Below are positions 53,344-61,791 of a DNA stretch of 64,000 bases, in pieces (position 1 is the stretch's first letter; each line of letters begins with the position of its first letter). The notes under the pieces were generated by a model. The model had not been told where the DNA came from. It ran no database searches and saw only the letters and a program-made list of their open reading frames with translations. Made by a program: the position numbers and the translations under genes. The stretch comes from Bacteroidota bacterium (lineage in GTDB: Bacteria > Bacteroidota > Bacteroidia > UKL13-3): positions 1-64,000 of the forward strand of contig CANGGG010000006.1 of assembly GCA_947453415.1 (NCBI GenBank), read 5' to 3'.

Positions 53344-54204
53344 CTAAGCTTTCCTACAACCAATCATTCTATCGTTTTGGTTAATGTCTTTCAATAATAA
53401 TAAGTCTTTAAATCCTTTATCTGCCAACATTTTAAACGTTTCCGCTCCAAAAACTTGGTTGATTTCAAAAAACAAAAAACCATCTTTCTTCAAATATTGC
53501 AAAGCATAATTAGCAATGGCTTCATAAAAAATGAGCGGACTATTATTGGCTACAAAAAGTGCTTCTTGAGGTTCAAAACTCAATACATTTTTACTCATAG
53601 TAAGTTGCTCCTGTTCCAATATATAAGGAGGATTGCTGACTATCACATCAAAAAACTGGGTGGTTTCTCCTTGTTGAATATTTAAAATATCGTCTTCAAT
53701 AAATTGCACATCAGCATTTAAACTTTTAGCATTTTGCTTTGCAATGGTTAAGGCATTTTTACTTTTATCAAGTCCAAATACTTGCCAATGAGGAAAAGCC
53801 AATTTTAGTGAAATGGCAATACAACCCGAACCAGTTCCAATATCAATTAATTGTAAATTAGCAGTTTCATTTTTATAGTTTTCTTTTATCTTTTCAATTA
53901 CCAATTCCACCAACTCTTCGGTTTCACTTCTGGGTATTAACACATCTGGTGTAACTGAAAATTTATTGCCATAAAACCAAGCATTTCCTAAAATATACTG
54001 AATGGGTTCATGGGTTAACAAGCGTTCCAAAATATCCATTAAGTTGGTTTCTTCTTCCTCACTTAAATCAATATTCAGTATTTTTATTTGATGTGGTTTT
54101 ACCAACATTACTTCCTCAAACACATTATTTGCAATGGCTTTTGCTTCCTCTAAATTATAAATAGTTTGAAGTTTTTCTAAGTAAAATTGATAAGCATTTT
54201 GCAT
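53344..54204 (-). CDS. prmC: PrmC, release factor glutamine methyltransferase
   Basis: A 286-residue SAM-dependent methyltransferase that methylates the GGQ Gln of RF1/RF2. An N-terminal helical domain (RLLTHEPIQYILG at 61-73), the SAM motif (DIGTGSGCIAISL, 121-133) and NPPY (191-194, VSNPPYI) are all present. Length is normal. Five tandem 16-bp repeats lie directly upstream of its start. Confidence 0.95.
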   Translation of the reverse strand: MQNAYQFYLEKLQTIYNLEEAKAIANNVFEEVMLVKPHQIKILNIDLSEEEETNLMDILERLLTHEPIQYILGNAWFYGNKFSVTPDVLIPRSETEELVELVIEKIKENYKNETANLQLIDIGTGSGCIAISLKLAFPHWQVFGLDKSKNALTIAKQNAKSLNADVQFIEDDILNIQQGETTQFFDVIVSNPPYILEQEQLTMSKNVLSFEPQEALFVANNSPLIFYEAIANYALQYLKKDGFLFFEINQVFGAETFKMLADKGFKDLLLLKDINQNDRMIGCRKA

Positions 54205-54215
54205 GGATATTTAAG

Positions 54216-54307
54216 GATTTGGAGATTTGTTGATTGATTGATTTGTTGATTTGGAGATTTATTGATTTGGAGATTTGTTGATTTGGAGATTAGTTGATTT
54301 GTTGATT
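54216..54307 (+). repeat. Five and a half tandem 16-bp repeats
   Basis: Units of GATTTGGAGATTTGTT with small changes at 54216, 54232, 54248, 54264, 54280, then a half unit at 54296. They lie 12 bp upstream of the prmC start codon and may vary in copy number. Confidence 0.85.
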
Positions 54308-54380
54308 ATAAATAAATATAGATTTTAAAGCATTTTACAGTGACATTTCTGTGAAATCTGTGTAATCTGTAGCTTCATAA

Positions 54381-54899
54381 TTAAAAATTTCTTCCCAAAC
54401 TTGCACCAAACCAGTTGATGAATTTTTCATCGCGGAAGAAAGGTGAATACGCAATTTTTAGTAGTGCTTTGTTGTTATCAACTACCCTGAAACCAAAAAT
54501 AGCTGTAGGAAATACATCCCTATCAATAAAGTTTTTAGTTGCTAAAGTATAACCCGCACCAATTTCTAGTTTTTCTTTGCCTTTTCCCAAAACAATGCTT
54601 GAAGTAAAAGGCATGGCCACTGAATTTTGATCCAAATAAACACTGTTCAACAATCGGTATTCAATGGGACAATAACCAAAACCAATTCTGCCAGTTAAGG
54701 TAAATGAATGGTTATAGTTTCGGTACAAATATTTTTCGTAATTGGCACTCCATAACAATGCTGCACCACCAAATTCCAAAAACCAATTACTCGTACCTTT
54801 AGGCTCTACATAAGGAATTACTTCCTCATCGGTTTGAGCTTGTAAGTTATTTACTCCCCAAAAAAATAGTATAAAAATTGTGAATTTTAAACGTAACAT
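54381..54899 (-). CDS. Outer-membrane beta-barrel protein
   Basis: A 172-residue protein with a signal peptide (FTIFILFFWGVNNLQAQ) and a barrel pattern of about eight strands (for example LWSANYEKYLYRNYNHSFTLTG, KLEIGAGYTLAT, WFGASLGRNF). It has the terminal aromatic residue typical of outer-membrane proteins. Conserved in Bacteroidota by style; no named function. Confidence 0.6.
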   Translation of the reverse strand: MLRLKFTIFILFFWGVNNLQAQTDEEVIPYVEPKGTSNWFLEFGGAALLWSANYEKYLYRNYNHSFTLTGRIGFGYCPIEYRLLNSVYLDQNSVAMPFTSSIVLGKGKEKLEIGAGYTLATKNFIDRDVFPTAIFGFRVVDNNKALLKIAYSPFFRDEKFINWFGASLGRNF

Positions 54900-54913
54900 T
54901 TGTGCAAGTATAA

Positions 54914-55738
54914 ATGAAGATTAGCAAGCTAAAAAACTTAATTTACTTTTTGCATTGGGGCAGTTTCGATATTTGCTTGGGTGTTATCAGTTTAATGCTG
55001 CCTTTGTACTTTCAAATTCACGTAAAACCAACATTGGCGTGGTTTTTTATTTTACCAAGTTCAGTTTGGCTTATTTATTTTTTCGATCATTTGTTAGATA
55101 CTTTAAAAACTAACGCTGTAATAAGTGAACGACATGCTTTTATTCAAAAACATCAAACCAATTTTAAAATTATTGCAGCGCTTATTATTTTGACAAATAC
55201 AATTTTGGTAATAAAATATTTCAGTTTTTATCATTTAGCCAAAAGCATTTGGATCGTTTTGACTTGCATCATTTATTTTCTGCTCAATTATTTTAAAATA
55301 AAATGGTTCATCAAAGAGTTTTTTGCAGCTATAATCTATGCTGGAGGAATTTGTTTTTATCCGTATGTAGTTAATGAAAAAAGTTTGTTTACTCAATTTT
55401 TTATCATTGCATTTTGCATGCAATTATTTGTGTTGGCTTTAATTAATTTACTTCAAATTTCCATTCGAGAAACCAATACCGACAAGGATTTACAAGTTAA
55501 AAATATTTCGAATGTTATTGGACAAAAACTATCAAATTTGTTGCTAATTTTACTTTATTTTTTAGCAAGTTATTTGCTCATAAAATTCCAATTTTCAGTG
55601 TTTTTGTCTATCGGTTTTATTTGTTGCTTTGCAATTCATTTGCTTCATTTTACCAAACTCACTAATCAAAAATATAGAATGATAACTGAGTTTAGTTTTA
55701 TGCTCATTGGAGTTATTTATTTGATAGGAAAAATTTAA
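54914..55738 (+). CDS. UbiA-like integral membrane protein
   Basis: A 274-residue protein with about eight membrane helices. The YFFDHLLDTLKT segment near residue 56 resembles the DxxxD site of UbiA prenyltransferases, and NLLQISIRETNTDKD may be the second acidic site, but spacing is loose. Could instead be an unrelated membrane family. It overlaps by 4 bp the end of the opposing envelope gene. Confidence 0.5.
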   Translation: MKISKLKNLIYFLHWGSFDICLGVISLMLPLYFQIHVKPTLAWFFILPSSVWLIYFFDHLLDTLKTNAVISERHAFIQKHQTNFKIIAALIILTNTILVIKYFSFYHLAKSIWIVLTCIIYFLLNYFKIKWFIKEFFAAIIYAGGICFYPYVVNEKSLFTQFFIIAFCMQLFVLALINLLQISIRETNTDKDLQVKNISNVIGQKLSNLLLILLYFLASYLLIKFQFSVFLSIGFICCFAIHLLHFTKLTNQKYRMITEFSFMLIGVIYLIGKI

Positions 55739-56373
55739 AACCGAACTCCAAAAACAAAAGTGTTTATTGGATTAACAAATTGAACGAATGTTGGGTTGAT
55801 TGCACCATCAAAAATTTCTCGATGAAAGCCAATATTTGTTTCAGCACTTAAATAAATATGATTGGTTGGATAATATTTTAAACCAAATCCAACGTTTGCG
55901 TTTAAATAATAGTGGGTTAAATCATAACTATAATGACCACTTGAAGAAGAGTTATTATTAATCCAAGTATCAATCCCTTTGTTATTAAAATACCTATATC
56001 CCAAATCAATAAAGACAAATGGTTTAATTTTTTTTTGCGAAAAAACTTTTTCTATACCTATTTTATAATCTTGCGTTTTAATCATTCCTGATGAGTATAA
56101 CCAACCACCTTCAAAGAGCCAATCTTCTCCATTGTCGTTGTATGCTTCATTTTTATAATTTAATAATAATCGCAATAAATACCTATTGTTTAAATTCCTT
56201 TTGTATTGAAATCCACTTAATGTATAATGCTTAACTCCTGGACTTATTTTTAAATTACCAAACTCATACTCATTGCCGTACAAATTAAGTCCTAATTCGT
56301 TTTTGGGAATTGTATTTTGAGCAAAACAGAATTTGCTAAACATCAACGCAACAACAAGTATTTTTAGTCTCAT
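55735..56373 (-). CDS. Outer-membrane protein, DUF3575-like style
   Basis: A 212-residue secreted protein (signal peptide LVVALMFSKFCFAQ) with strand-rich sequence (YTLSGFQYKRNLNNRYLLRLLL, LNANVGFGLKYYPTNHIYLSAETNIGF, FVFGVRF). Resembles Bacteroidota outer-membrane barrels. No named family. Convergent with the UbiA-like gene. Confidence 0.6.
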   Translation of the reverse strand: MRLKILVVALMFSKFCFAQNTIPKNELGLNLYGNEYEFGNLKISPGVKHYTLSGFQYKRNLNNRYLLRLLLNYKNEAYNDNGEDWLFEGGWLYSSGMIKTQDYKIGIEKVFSQKKIKPFVFIDLGYRYFNNKGIDTWINNNSSSSGHYSYDLTHYYLNANVGFGLKYYPTNHIYLSAETNIGFHREIFDGAINPTFVQFVNPINTFVFGVRF

Positions 56374-56435
56374 AAAATTATTAATTGGTTACTCAAATAT
56401 AGTTATTTGATCAATAAAGATTTCTTAATAATTGA

Positions 56436-56855
56436 TTATTCGTCTAAATTTTTCAAATTTGTGTTTCGTAATTTCTTTGTATTCGATAAATTCTTTTTCT
56501 CCACTAATCGCTTCTCCACGCTTAATTTTGTTGGCTTGGTAGCTTTACGGAATTTCTTTATCACAAAGCATTTATTAATGATGGTGTATATTTTTTTAAG
56601 TGCTATTATTTTATTGGCTAACTGACTTCTTTCTGTTTGTGCAATTACTTGCAATATGCCTTCATTACTCAGTTTGTTTCCTAATTTCTCCAATAAAATG
56701 GCTTTATCATTCACCGAAAGATGAAATGAATTTTTGATATCAAAATCAATTTGAACTTTGGTTGCCACTTTATTTACATTTTGTCCGCCTGCACCTCCAC
56801 TCCTACTGGTTTTAAATATAAATTCGTTGGTTAAAAATGGTTGTTCAAATTTCAT
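56436..56855 (-). CDS. arfB: ArfB/YaeJ-type peptidyl-tRNA hydrolase
   Basis: A 139-residue release factor-like protein that frees stalled ribosomes. GGQ motif in SGGAGGQNVNKV (Gly23-Gln25), followed by a basic C-terminal tail (KFRKATKPTKLSVEKRLVEKK) that enters the empty mRNA channel. It overlaps the carboxylase gene by one base, so it is co-transcribed. Confidence 0.94.
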   Translation of the reverse strand: MKFEQPFLTNEFIFKTSRSGGAGGQNVNKVATKVQIDFDIKNSFHLSVNDKAILLEKLGNKLSNEGILQVIAQTERSQLANKIIALKKIYTIINKCFVIKKFRKATKPTKLSVEKRLVEKKNLSNTKKLRNTNLKNLDE

Positions 56856-58474
56856 TACGCCCTAATTACTCCAGGTCTAAATTCTTTGGTTATTGGTGCA
56901 TGGTTAGCCGCTTCTATGCCCATACTTACCCATTTGCGTGTATCAACTGGATTTATAATAGCATCAATCCACAAACGTGCAGCTGCATAATAAGGTGAAG
57001 TTTGTTTGGTGTATCTGTCGGTAATAGTTTTTAATAAATCGGCTTTCTTTTCCTCGGTAATTACTTCACCTTTTCCTTTCAAACTTGCTTCTTCTATTTG
57101 CAATAAAACTTTAGCTGCTTGTGCTCCGCCCATTACAGCAATGTTGGCATTTGGCCAAGCTGCAATTAAACGTGGATCATAAGCTTTGCCACACATGGCA
57201 TAATTTCCAGCACCATAACTATTACCAGTTATAATGGTAAATTTAGGAACCACAGAGTTAGCTTGCGCATTTACCAATTTAGCACCATCTTTAATAATTC
57301 CACCATGTTCGCTTCTGCTTCCAACCATAAATCCTGTAACATCTTGCAAAAACAATAATGGAATTTTCTTTTGGTTACAATTCATAATAAAATGTGCGGC
57401 TTTATCGGCACTATCGCTATAAATTACACCACCAATTTGCATTTCTACTGGATTGTCGGCAGCACTTTGTTTAGGTTTTTTAGCTTTTACCACTTGGCGG
57501 TTATTGGCCACAATTCCAACTGCCCAACCATCAATTCTAGCATAACCGCAAGTAATGGTTTTACCATATAATTCTTTGTAAGCATCAAAACTATCAGCAT
57601 CTACCAAACGATTGATGATTTCCATTACATCAAAAGGTTTAGTGAAATTAGCAACGGCTTCATAGACATCATCCATGCTTTTTGCGGGAGCCACCGGCTC
57701 AATACGGTTAAAGCCTGCTTTATCGTAATCGCCAATTTTACTAATAATGCGTTTTATTCTATCTAAGCAATCCGCATCGTTGGCAAATTTATAATCAGTA
57801 ACACCACTAATTTCACAATGAGTAGAAGCACCTCCTAGGGTTTCATTATCTATGTCTTCACCAATGGCTGCTTTTACCAAATAACTTCCCGCTAAGAAAA
57901 TAGAACCTGTTTTATCTACAATCATGGCTTCATCGCTCATGATTGGTAAGTAAGCACCACCAGCAACGCAACTTCCCATTACCGCAGCTATTTGGGTAAT
58001 TCCCATGCTGCTCATTACTGCATTGTTTCTAAAAATTCTTCCAAAATGTTCTTTATCTGGAAAAATTTCATCTTGCATGGGCAAATAAACACCTGCACTA
58101 TCTACCAAATAAATAATTGGAATTTTGTTTTCAATTGAAATTTCTTGAGCGCGTAAATTCTTTTTGGCAGTGATTGGAAACCATGCACCAGCTTTTACCG
58201 TTGCATCATTTGCTACCACTATACATTGTTTTCCGCTTACGTAGCCCATTACCACCACAACGCCACCACTAGGGCAACCGCCATGTTCGGCATACATATC
58301 TTGCCCAACAAAAGCACCGATTTCTAACTGAGGTTTATCTTTATCTAATAAATATTCTACCCGTTCACGCGCCAACATTTTGCCTTTTTCTTTTTGTTTG
58401 GCAGCCGCTTTTGCTCCTCCTCCTAAATATACTTTAGCTAAATTTTCGTTTAATTGGTGGACTAGTTCCTTCAT
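56855..58474 (-). CDS. Acyl-CoA carboxylase carboxyltransferase beta subunit
   Basis: A 539-residue carboxyltransferase with two crotonase-like halves. DSAGVYLPMQDEIFPDKEHFGRIFRN is closest to 3-methylcrotonyl-CoA carboxylase beta (the FPDxxHFGRIF motif); GSCVAGGAYLPIMSDEA, NSYGAGNYAMCGKAYDPRL are the acyl and biotin sites. It acts with a biotin-carrying alpha subunit, not in this window. Probable role in leucine or odd-chain breakdown. It shares one base with arfB. Confidence 0.9.
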   Translation of the reverse strand: MKELVHQLNENLAKVYLGGGAKAAAKQKEKGKMLARERVEYLLDKDKPQLEIGAFVGQDMYAEHGGCPSGGVVVVMGYVSGKQCIVVANDATVKAGAWFPITAKKNLRAQEISIENKIPIIYLVDSAGVYLPMQDEIFPDKEHFGRIFRNNAVMSSMGITQIAAVMGSCVAGGAYLPIMSDEAMIVDKTGSIFLAGSYLVKAAIGEDIDNETLGGASTHCEISGVTDYKFANDADCLDRIKRIISKIGDYDKAGFNRIEPVAPAKSMDDVYEAVANFTKPFDVMEIINRLVDADSFDAYKELYGKTITCGYARIDGWAVGIVANNRQVVKAKKPKQSAADNPVEMQIGGVIYSDSADKAAHFIMNCNQKKIPLLFLQDVTGFMVGSRSEHGGIIKDGAKLVNAQANSVVPKFTIITGNSYGAGNYAMCGKAYDPRLIAAWPNANIAVMGGAQAAKVLLQIEEASLKGKGEVITEEKKADLLKTITDRYTKQTSPYYAAARLWIDAIINPVDTRKWVSMGIEAANHAPITKEFRPGVIRA

Positions 58475-58646
58475 GAGTTGATTAAGTTATTAGTTAATAA
58501 GTTGAATAGTTTTAAAAACTAACAGCTCTTGCAGCAAAACTATCATTCAAAAAGGATTTTAAAAATAAAATTTATAACCAAATGTTTTTTTTTATTAATT
58601 TTTTTTAAAATTAATTTGTTTGGAAAATAAAACTTGCACCAAATAA

Positions 58647-58678
58647 AATCGCCATTTATCAAATGATAAATGGCGATT
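58647..58678 (-). terminator. Terminator after the Cys-rich lipoprotein gene
   Basis: AATCGCCATTTATCA / TGATAAATGGCGATT, a 15-bp perfect stem with a 2-base loop, followed by T-rich DNA on the minus strand, about 30 bp past the stop codon. Confidence 0.8.
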
Positions 58679-58707
58679 AAAATTATTTCAATTGTGTAAT
58701 ATTAAAA

Positions 58708-59262
58708 TTAATTTGAACAAACACTTGACGCAATTGATGGAAATATAGCAACTGCATTGTTAACCACAGTTTTTGTGCATTTACCAATATTTCCACAAGG
58801 AGTGCAGGCTAAAAGTTGTGGAACACACCCTAATTGTTCGTTAGAACAAGCAGTAGTTGTACAGGTTACGGTAAACCCCGAAACAATCCAACAGGTTGGT
58901 CCACCTTGTTCCAATTCCAGTGTAGATTTAATTAATTCATTATTCATTGTTCCAGTGACTATTAAATAATATTTTGGAGATGCAGTTCCATCCGAAACAA
59001 TTGCAATTTGATTTAATTGACAAGGACCTAAATCAGGTTGATTAGTAATAAAGTTTTGCCAATCATTTTTTAAAGATGTTGAATCAGCAACAAACGTTAT
59101 AACACCGTTATTAATTTCAGCAATTACAATAGTTGAATCATTTTCATTAATTAAAGAGGCTGTTTTTTCTGTTGAATTTTTATTTTCATTTTGATTGTTA
59201 TTGCAAGCAATAAGTGTTATTGAAAATAATAAAATAGCAATGTGTTTAATTTTTTGTTTCAT
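58708..59262 (-). CDS. Cys-rich lipoprotein of unknown function
   Basis: A 184-residue lipoprotein (signal with lipobox ITLIAC). The C-terminal half is very Cys-rich: GPC, GPTC, TVTC, TAC, LGC, LAC, TPC, GKC, SVC, nine cysteines apart from the lipid-anchored one. It resembles in style the small secreted Cys-rich protein at 48 kb, though not in sequence. No family recognised. Confidence 0.6.
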   Translation of the reverse strand: MKQKIKHIAILLFSITLIACNNNQNENKNSTEKTASLINENDSTIVIAEINNGVITFVADSTSLKNDWQNFITNQPDLGPCQLNQIAIVSDGTASPKYYLIVTGTMNNELIKSTLELEQGGPTCWIVSGFTVTCTTTACSNEQLGCVPQLLACTPCGNIGKCTKTVVNNAVAIFPSIASSVCSN

Positions 59263-59516
59263 GACTTTTTTAGTTAATTTGATTAACGAATGTAACTTAA
59301 TAAATTGAAATACAATGAATAAAATAAAATTATCAATAATTGTTCAACGTTAGTTAACAAAAACCAGAAGGCTAATAATATTTATTGTGGAAATTTCATT
59401 ATTTTTTATTGTTCAATAGTAAGTAAACAATTGAAGGTTTTTAGTTGTATAAATAAACTATTTCCCAACTAATAATCAATGTATAAAAGCTTACTAAAAC
59501 TTATTTGAAATAAACA

Positions 59517-59547
59517 TTTGCATAAAACACAAAAATACCTACTTTCG
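59517..59547 (+). promoter_or_regulatory. Promoter of the SRP RNA gene
   Basis: TTTG (59517-59520), a 19-base spacer and TACTTTCG (59540-59547) match the Bacteroidota promoter with one mismatch. The predicted start is at about 59550-59553, the first base of the RNA. Confidence 0.75.
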
Positions 59548-59549
59548 CA

Positions 59550-59650
59550 GTCGGGTAAGCTCTGTACGACCAGCTCCTTTTAATCCCCCAGGACAGGAAT
59601 GTAGCAAGGGCGTAAAGTTGTAGCGGTGCGATGCAGTAAGCTTGCCCTTT
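59550..59650 (+). ncRNA. ffs: Bacterial small signal recognition particle RNA (4.5S-like)
   Basis: The conserved SRP domain IV apical loop region is seen as CCAGGACAGGAATGTAGCAAGGG near 59588-59610. The ends pair: GGGTAAGCT (59553-59561) with AGCTTGCCC (59639-59647). The size of about 100 bases fits the small Bacteroidota SRP RNA. It binds Ffh to direct nascent membrane and secreted proteins to the membrane. Confidence 0.92.
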
Positions 59651-59652
59651 TA

Positions 59653-59679
59653 TATGCCCTTTTTGGGCATTTTTTTTGA
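59653..59679 (+). terminator. Terminator of the SRP RNA
   Basis: ATGCCC-TTTTT-GGGCAT hairpin followed by eight T residues, directly after the SRP RNA. Confidence 0.88.
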
Positions 59680-59753
59680 GACTTGATATATGAAATCACC
59701 AATCATCATTTCAATTACAAGCTCACAATTAATAGGGAAACTATTCAACTAAA

Positions 59754-60194
59754 CTATGAAGTATGGTCGGAAATGATAAGCCATTTATTATTTATTTTTT
59801 TAAACAATAAGGTAAAATGACCACCAATATTACCTTTCTCTGCACTTCTAATTAAATTCCATTTCCCTAATACAAAAGCTTGTTTTTTATTAAAACAAAT
59901 TATCTGTAAAATTTCAAAATTTAGCGTTCCCATGGAAGCAGCATCAGGATACGATTTTTTATAATTATCCAATGTGTTTTTCCAACCGTAAGTGATTCCT
60001 TTTTTACCAATGAATTGAAGACTGTCATTTGCCCAGTAATACGACATAAATTCATCAATATTTGCATTATTCCAAGCCGATTGTTGATTTTTTAAAACTG
60101 CTAAAACCGCTAGTTTTTGTTTGAAATTGTCTTGTGCCATTAAGTGAAGTTGAAATGTTACAAGTAAAAAAAAAGCAGCTATTAGTTTTTTCAT
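59754..60194 (-). CDS. Secreted SnoaL/DUF4440-like protein
   Basis: A 146-residue protein with a signal peptide (LIAAFFLLVTFQLHLMAQ) and an NTF2-like fold (VLKNQQSAWNNANIDEFMSYYWANDSLQFIGKKGITYGW, FKKINNKWLIISDHTS), as in DUF4440. Such proteins have varied roles; no active site is visible. It lies 21 bp downstream of kmo and may be in its transcript. Confidence 0.8.
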   Translation of the reverse strand: MKKLIAAFFLLVTFQLHLMAQDNFKQKLAVLAVLKNQQSAWNNANIDEFMSYYWANDSLQFIGKKGITYGWKNTLDNYKKSYPDAASMGTLNFEILQIICFNKKQAFVLGKWNLIRSAEKGNIGGHFTLLFKKINNKWLIISDHTS

Positions 60195-60215
60195 GGGTGG
60201 TATATAAATTATTAT

Positions 60216-61550
60216 TTAAGCCAATAAATGCCAAAGTGAATCCATAAATTCAGGATCAGTTATTTTTGATTCATTGCCATCGGCAATAATTTTCTCCAAT
60301 AAAACATCATTCTTTTTGCCTTGACTTAAAGCATAGCTATAAGGTGAAAGGCTAAAAGTAGTTAATTCATATTGCGATTTAAATTGATCGGGATATAAGT
60401 CACTTAAATCATGTTCAATATGTTTTTTATGTAGAAAATGTTTATCGCCCACTTTTTCTGCCATTTCATAATAATTTTGAACTGCTAAATCAGCAATTGC
60501 ATCGGCATTAGGCTTGCGAAGATTTTGGTATTCATCAAATATTTTTGTCCAATTTGGGAAGTGTTTTTCAACACATTCATCAAACACAACCACGTCTTCA
60601 AAACTGCAATTCATACCTTGACCATAAAACGGAACAATGGCGTGGGCAGCATCGCCCATTAAAGCTAATTTATCTTCTTTTACCCAAGGAAAACATTTTA
60701 CAGTAACCAAACTTGCTGTAGGATTATGAAAGAAATCCTCCACTAAAGTTGGCATAAGCGAAACCGCATCGGGGAAATGTGTATTAAAAAAATCATTTAC
60801 CTGGTCAATAGTTTTCAAATTATCGAAGCCAAATTCACCAGTAAAAGGCATGAATAAAGTACAAGTAAAATCGCCTGCAGGATTTGGCAAAGCTATCATC
60901 ATAAATGAGCCACGTGGCCAAATGTGAAGTGCTTCTTTTTCCATTAAGAATTGATTGTTTTCACCTGCTGGAATTATTAATTCTTTGTAACCAACATGCA
61001 AATAATTTTGAGAATAATTAAACCTGTCGCCCATTTGCATTTTTCCACGAGTAGCAGCAAAAGCACCATCCGTTCCAATAATTCTATCGCTCCAAACTTC
61101 TTTGTGCGTGCCGTCTTCCATTTCAAAAACGCACAAATTTTTATTTAAATCTACGTCAATACATTTGGCATTAAAATAAATGGTAATATTTGGATATTCA
61201 TCGGCTAATTCAACCAATTGTATATTTAATCTTCCACGAGAAACTGAATTAATGGCTTGTCCTTCTTTTCCATAAGGTTGGTATGTTAATTCACCTTTTG
61301 TGCTGTGCATCATTCGCCCAGCCATAGGAATCGCATCTTTTAAAATTGCGGTATCTAAACCTATTTTTTCTAAAGCGTTTAAACCACGCGTTGATAAAGC
61401 TAAATTGATTGATTTTCCTGCATAAATTTTGTTTTTACGCATATCAGGTCTACGCTCAAAAAGGCTTACTTCAAAGCCACGTTTTGCCATATAAATAGCC
61501 AATAAAGATCCTGAAAGTCCGCCACCAACAATTGTAATTTTATCTTGCAT
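60216..61550 (-). CDS. kmo: Kynurenine 3-monooxygenase
   Basis: The ATG at 61550 gives a 444-residue FAD monooxygenase that hydroxylates L-kynurenine with NADPH. The FAD motif is IVGGGLSGSLLAIYMAKRG, followed by INLALSTRGLNALEKIGL, and the second FAD motif is ALMGDAAHAIVPFYGQGMNCSFEDV. Family length and C-terminal membrane-like end are as expected. The frame is open upstream, but the first 36 residues there are hydrophobic and not family-like. The rest of the kynurenine route is not in the window. Confidence 0.92.
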   Translation of the reverse strand: MQDKITIVGGGLSGSLLAIYMAKRGFEVSLFERRPDMRKNKIYAGKSINLALSTRGLNALEKIGLDTAILKDAIPMAGRMMHSTKGELTYQPYGKEGQAINSVSRGRLNIQLVELADEYPNITIYFNAKCIDVDLNKNLCVFEMEDGTHKEVWSDRIIGTDGAFAATRGKMQMGDRFNYSQNYLHVGYKELIIPAGENNQFLMEKEALHIWPRGSFMMIALPNPAGDFTCTLFMPFTGEFGFDNLKTIDQVNDFFNTHFPDAVSLMPTLVEDFFHNPTASLVTVKCFPWVKEDKLALMGDAAHAIVPFYGQGMNCSFEDVVVFDECVEKHFPNWTKIFDEYQNLRKPNADAIADLAVQNYYEMAEKVGDKHFLHKKHIEHDLSDLYPDQFKSQYELTTFSLSPYSYALSQGKKNDVLLEKIIADGNESKITDPEFMDSLWHLLA

Positions 61551-61705
61551 TTTGTAAAAATATTTTTTGTAAAAATACCAAAAAACAAATGGAATTGAAT
61601 TGATAATAATCAAATATAAATCTGAAATTACTAAATACACTGCAAAACAAAGATTCATTGAAATAAACTTTCAGAATATAAATCCATTTATCAAAACAAA
61701 GTACG

Positions 61706-61713
61706 TATTTTCG
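61706..61713 (+). promoter_or_regulatory. -7-like element upstream of uvrA
   Basis: TATTTTCG, one mismatch from TAnnTTTG and followed by CAG as in the SRP RNA promoter (TACTTTCGCAG). No clear -33 box. The 78-base leader contains TGCTAGCA and GCTAGCTGCCAGCAG repeats. Confidence 0.35.
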
Positions 61714-61791
61714 CAGTTGTTAAAATAAATCACAAAAACTGATTTCTAATAAATTGCTAGCAGCACGAAGCTAGCTGCCAGCAGAAAAATA

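Noticed and set aside
54216-54307. CRISPR-like array from 16-bp units
   Set aside because: Units are directly adjacent with no spacers, so it is a simple tandem repeat.
61551-61658. 36-residue N-terminal extension of kynurenine 3-monooxygenase
   Set aside because: It adds a hydrophobic segment absent from the family before the FAD-binding start.
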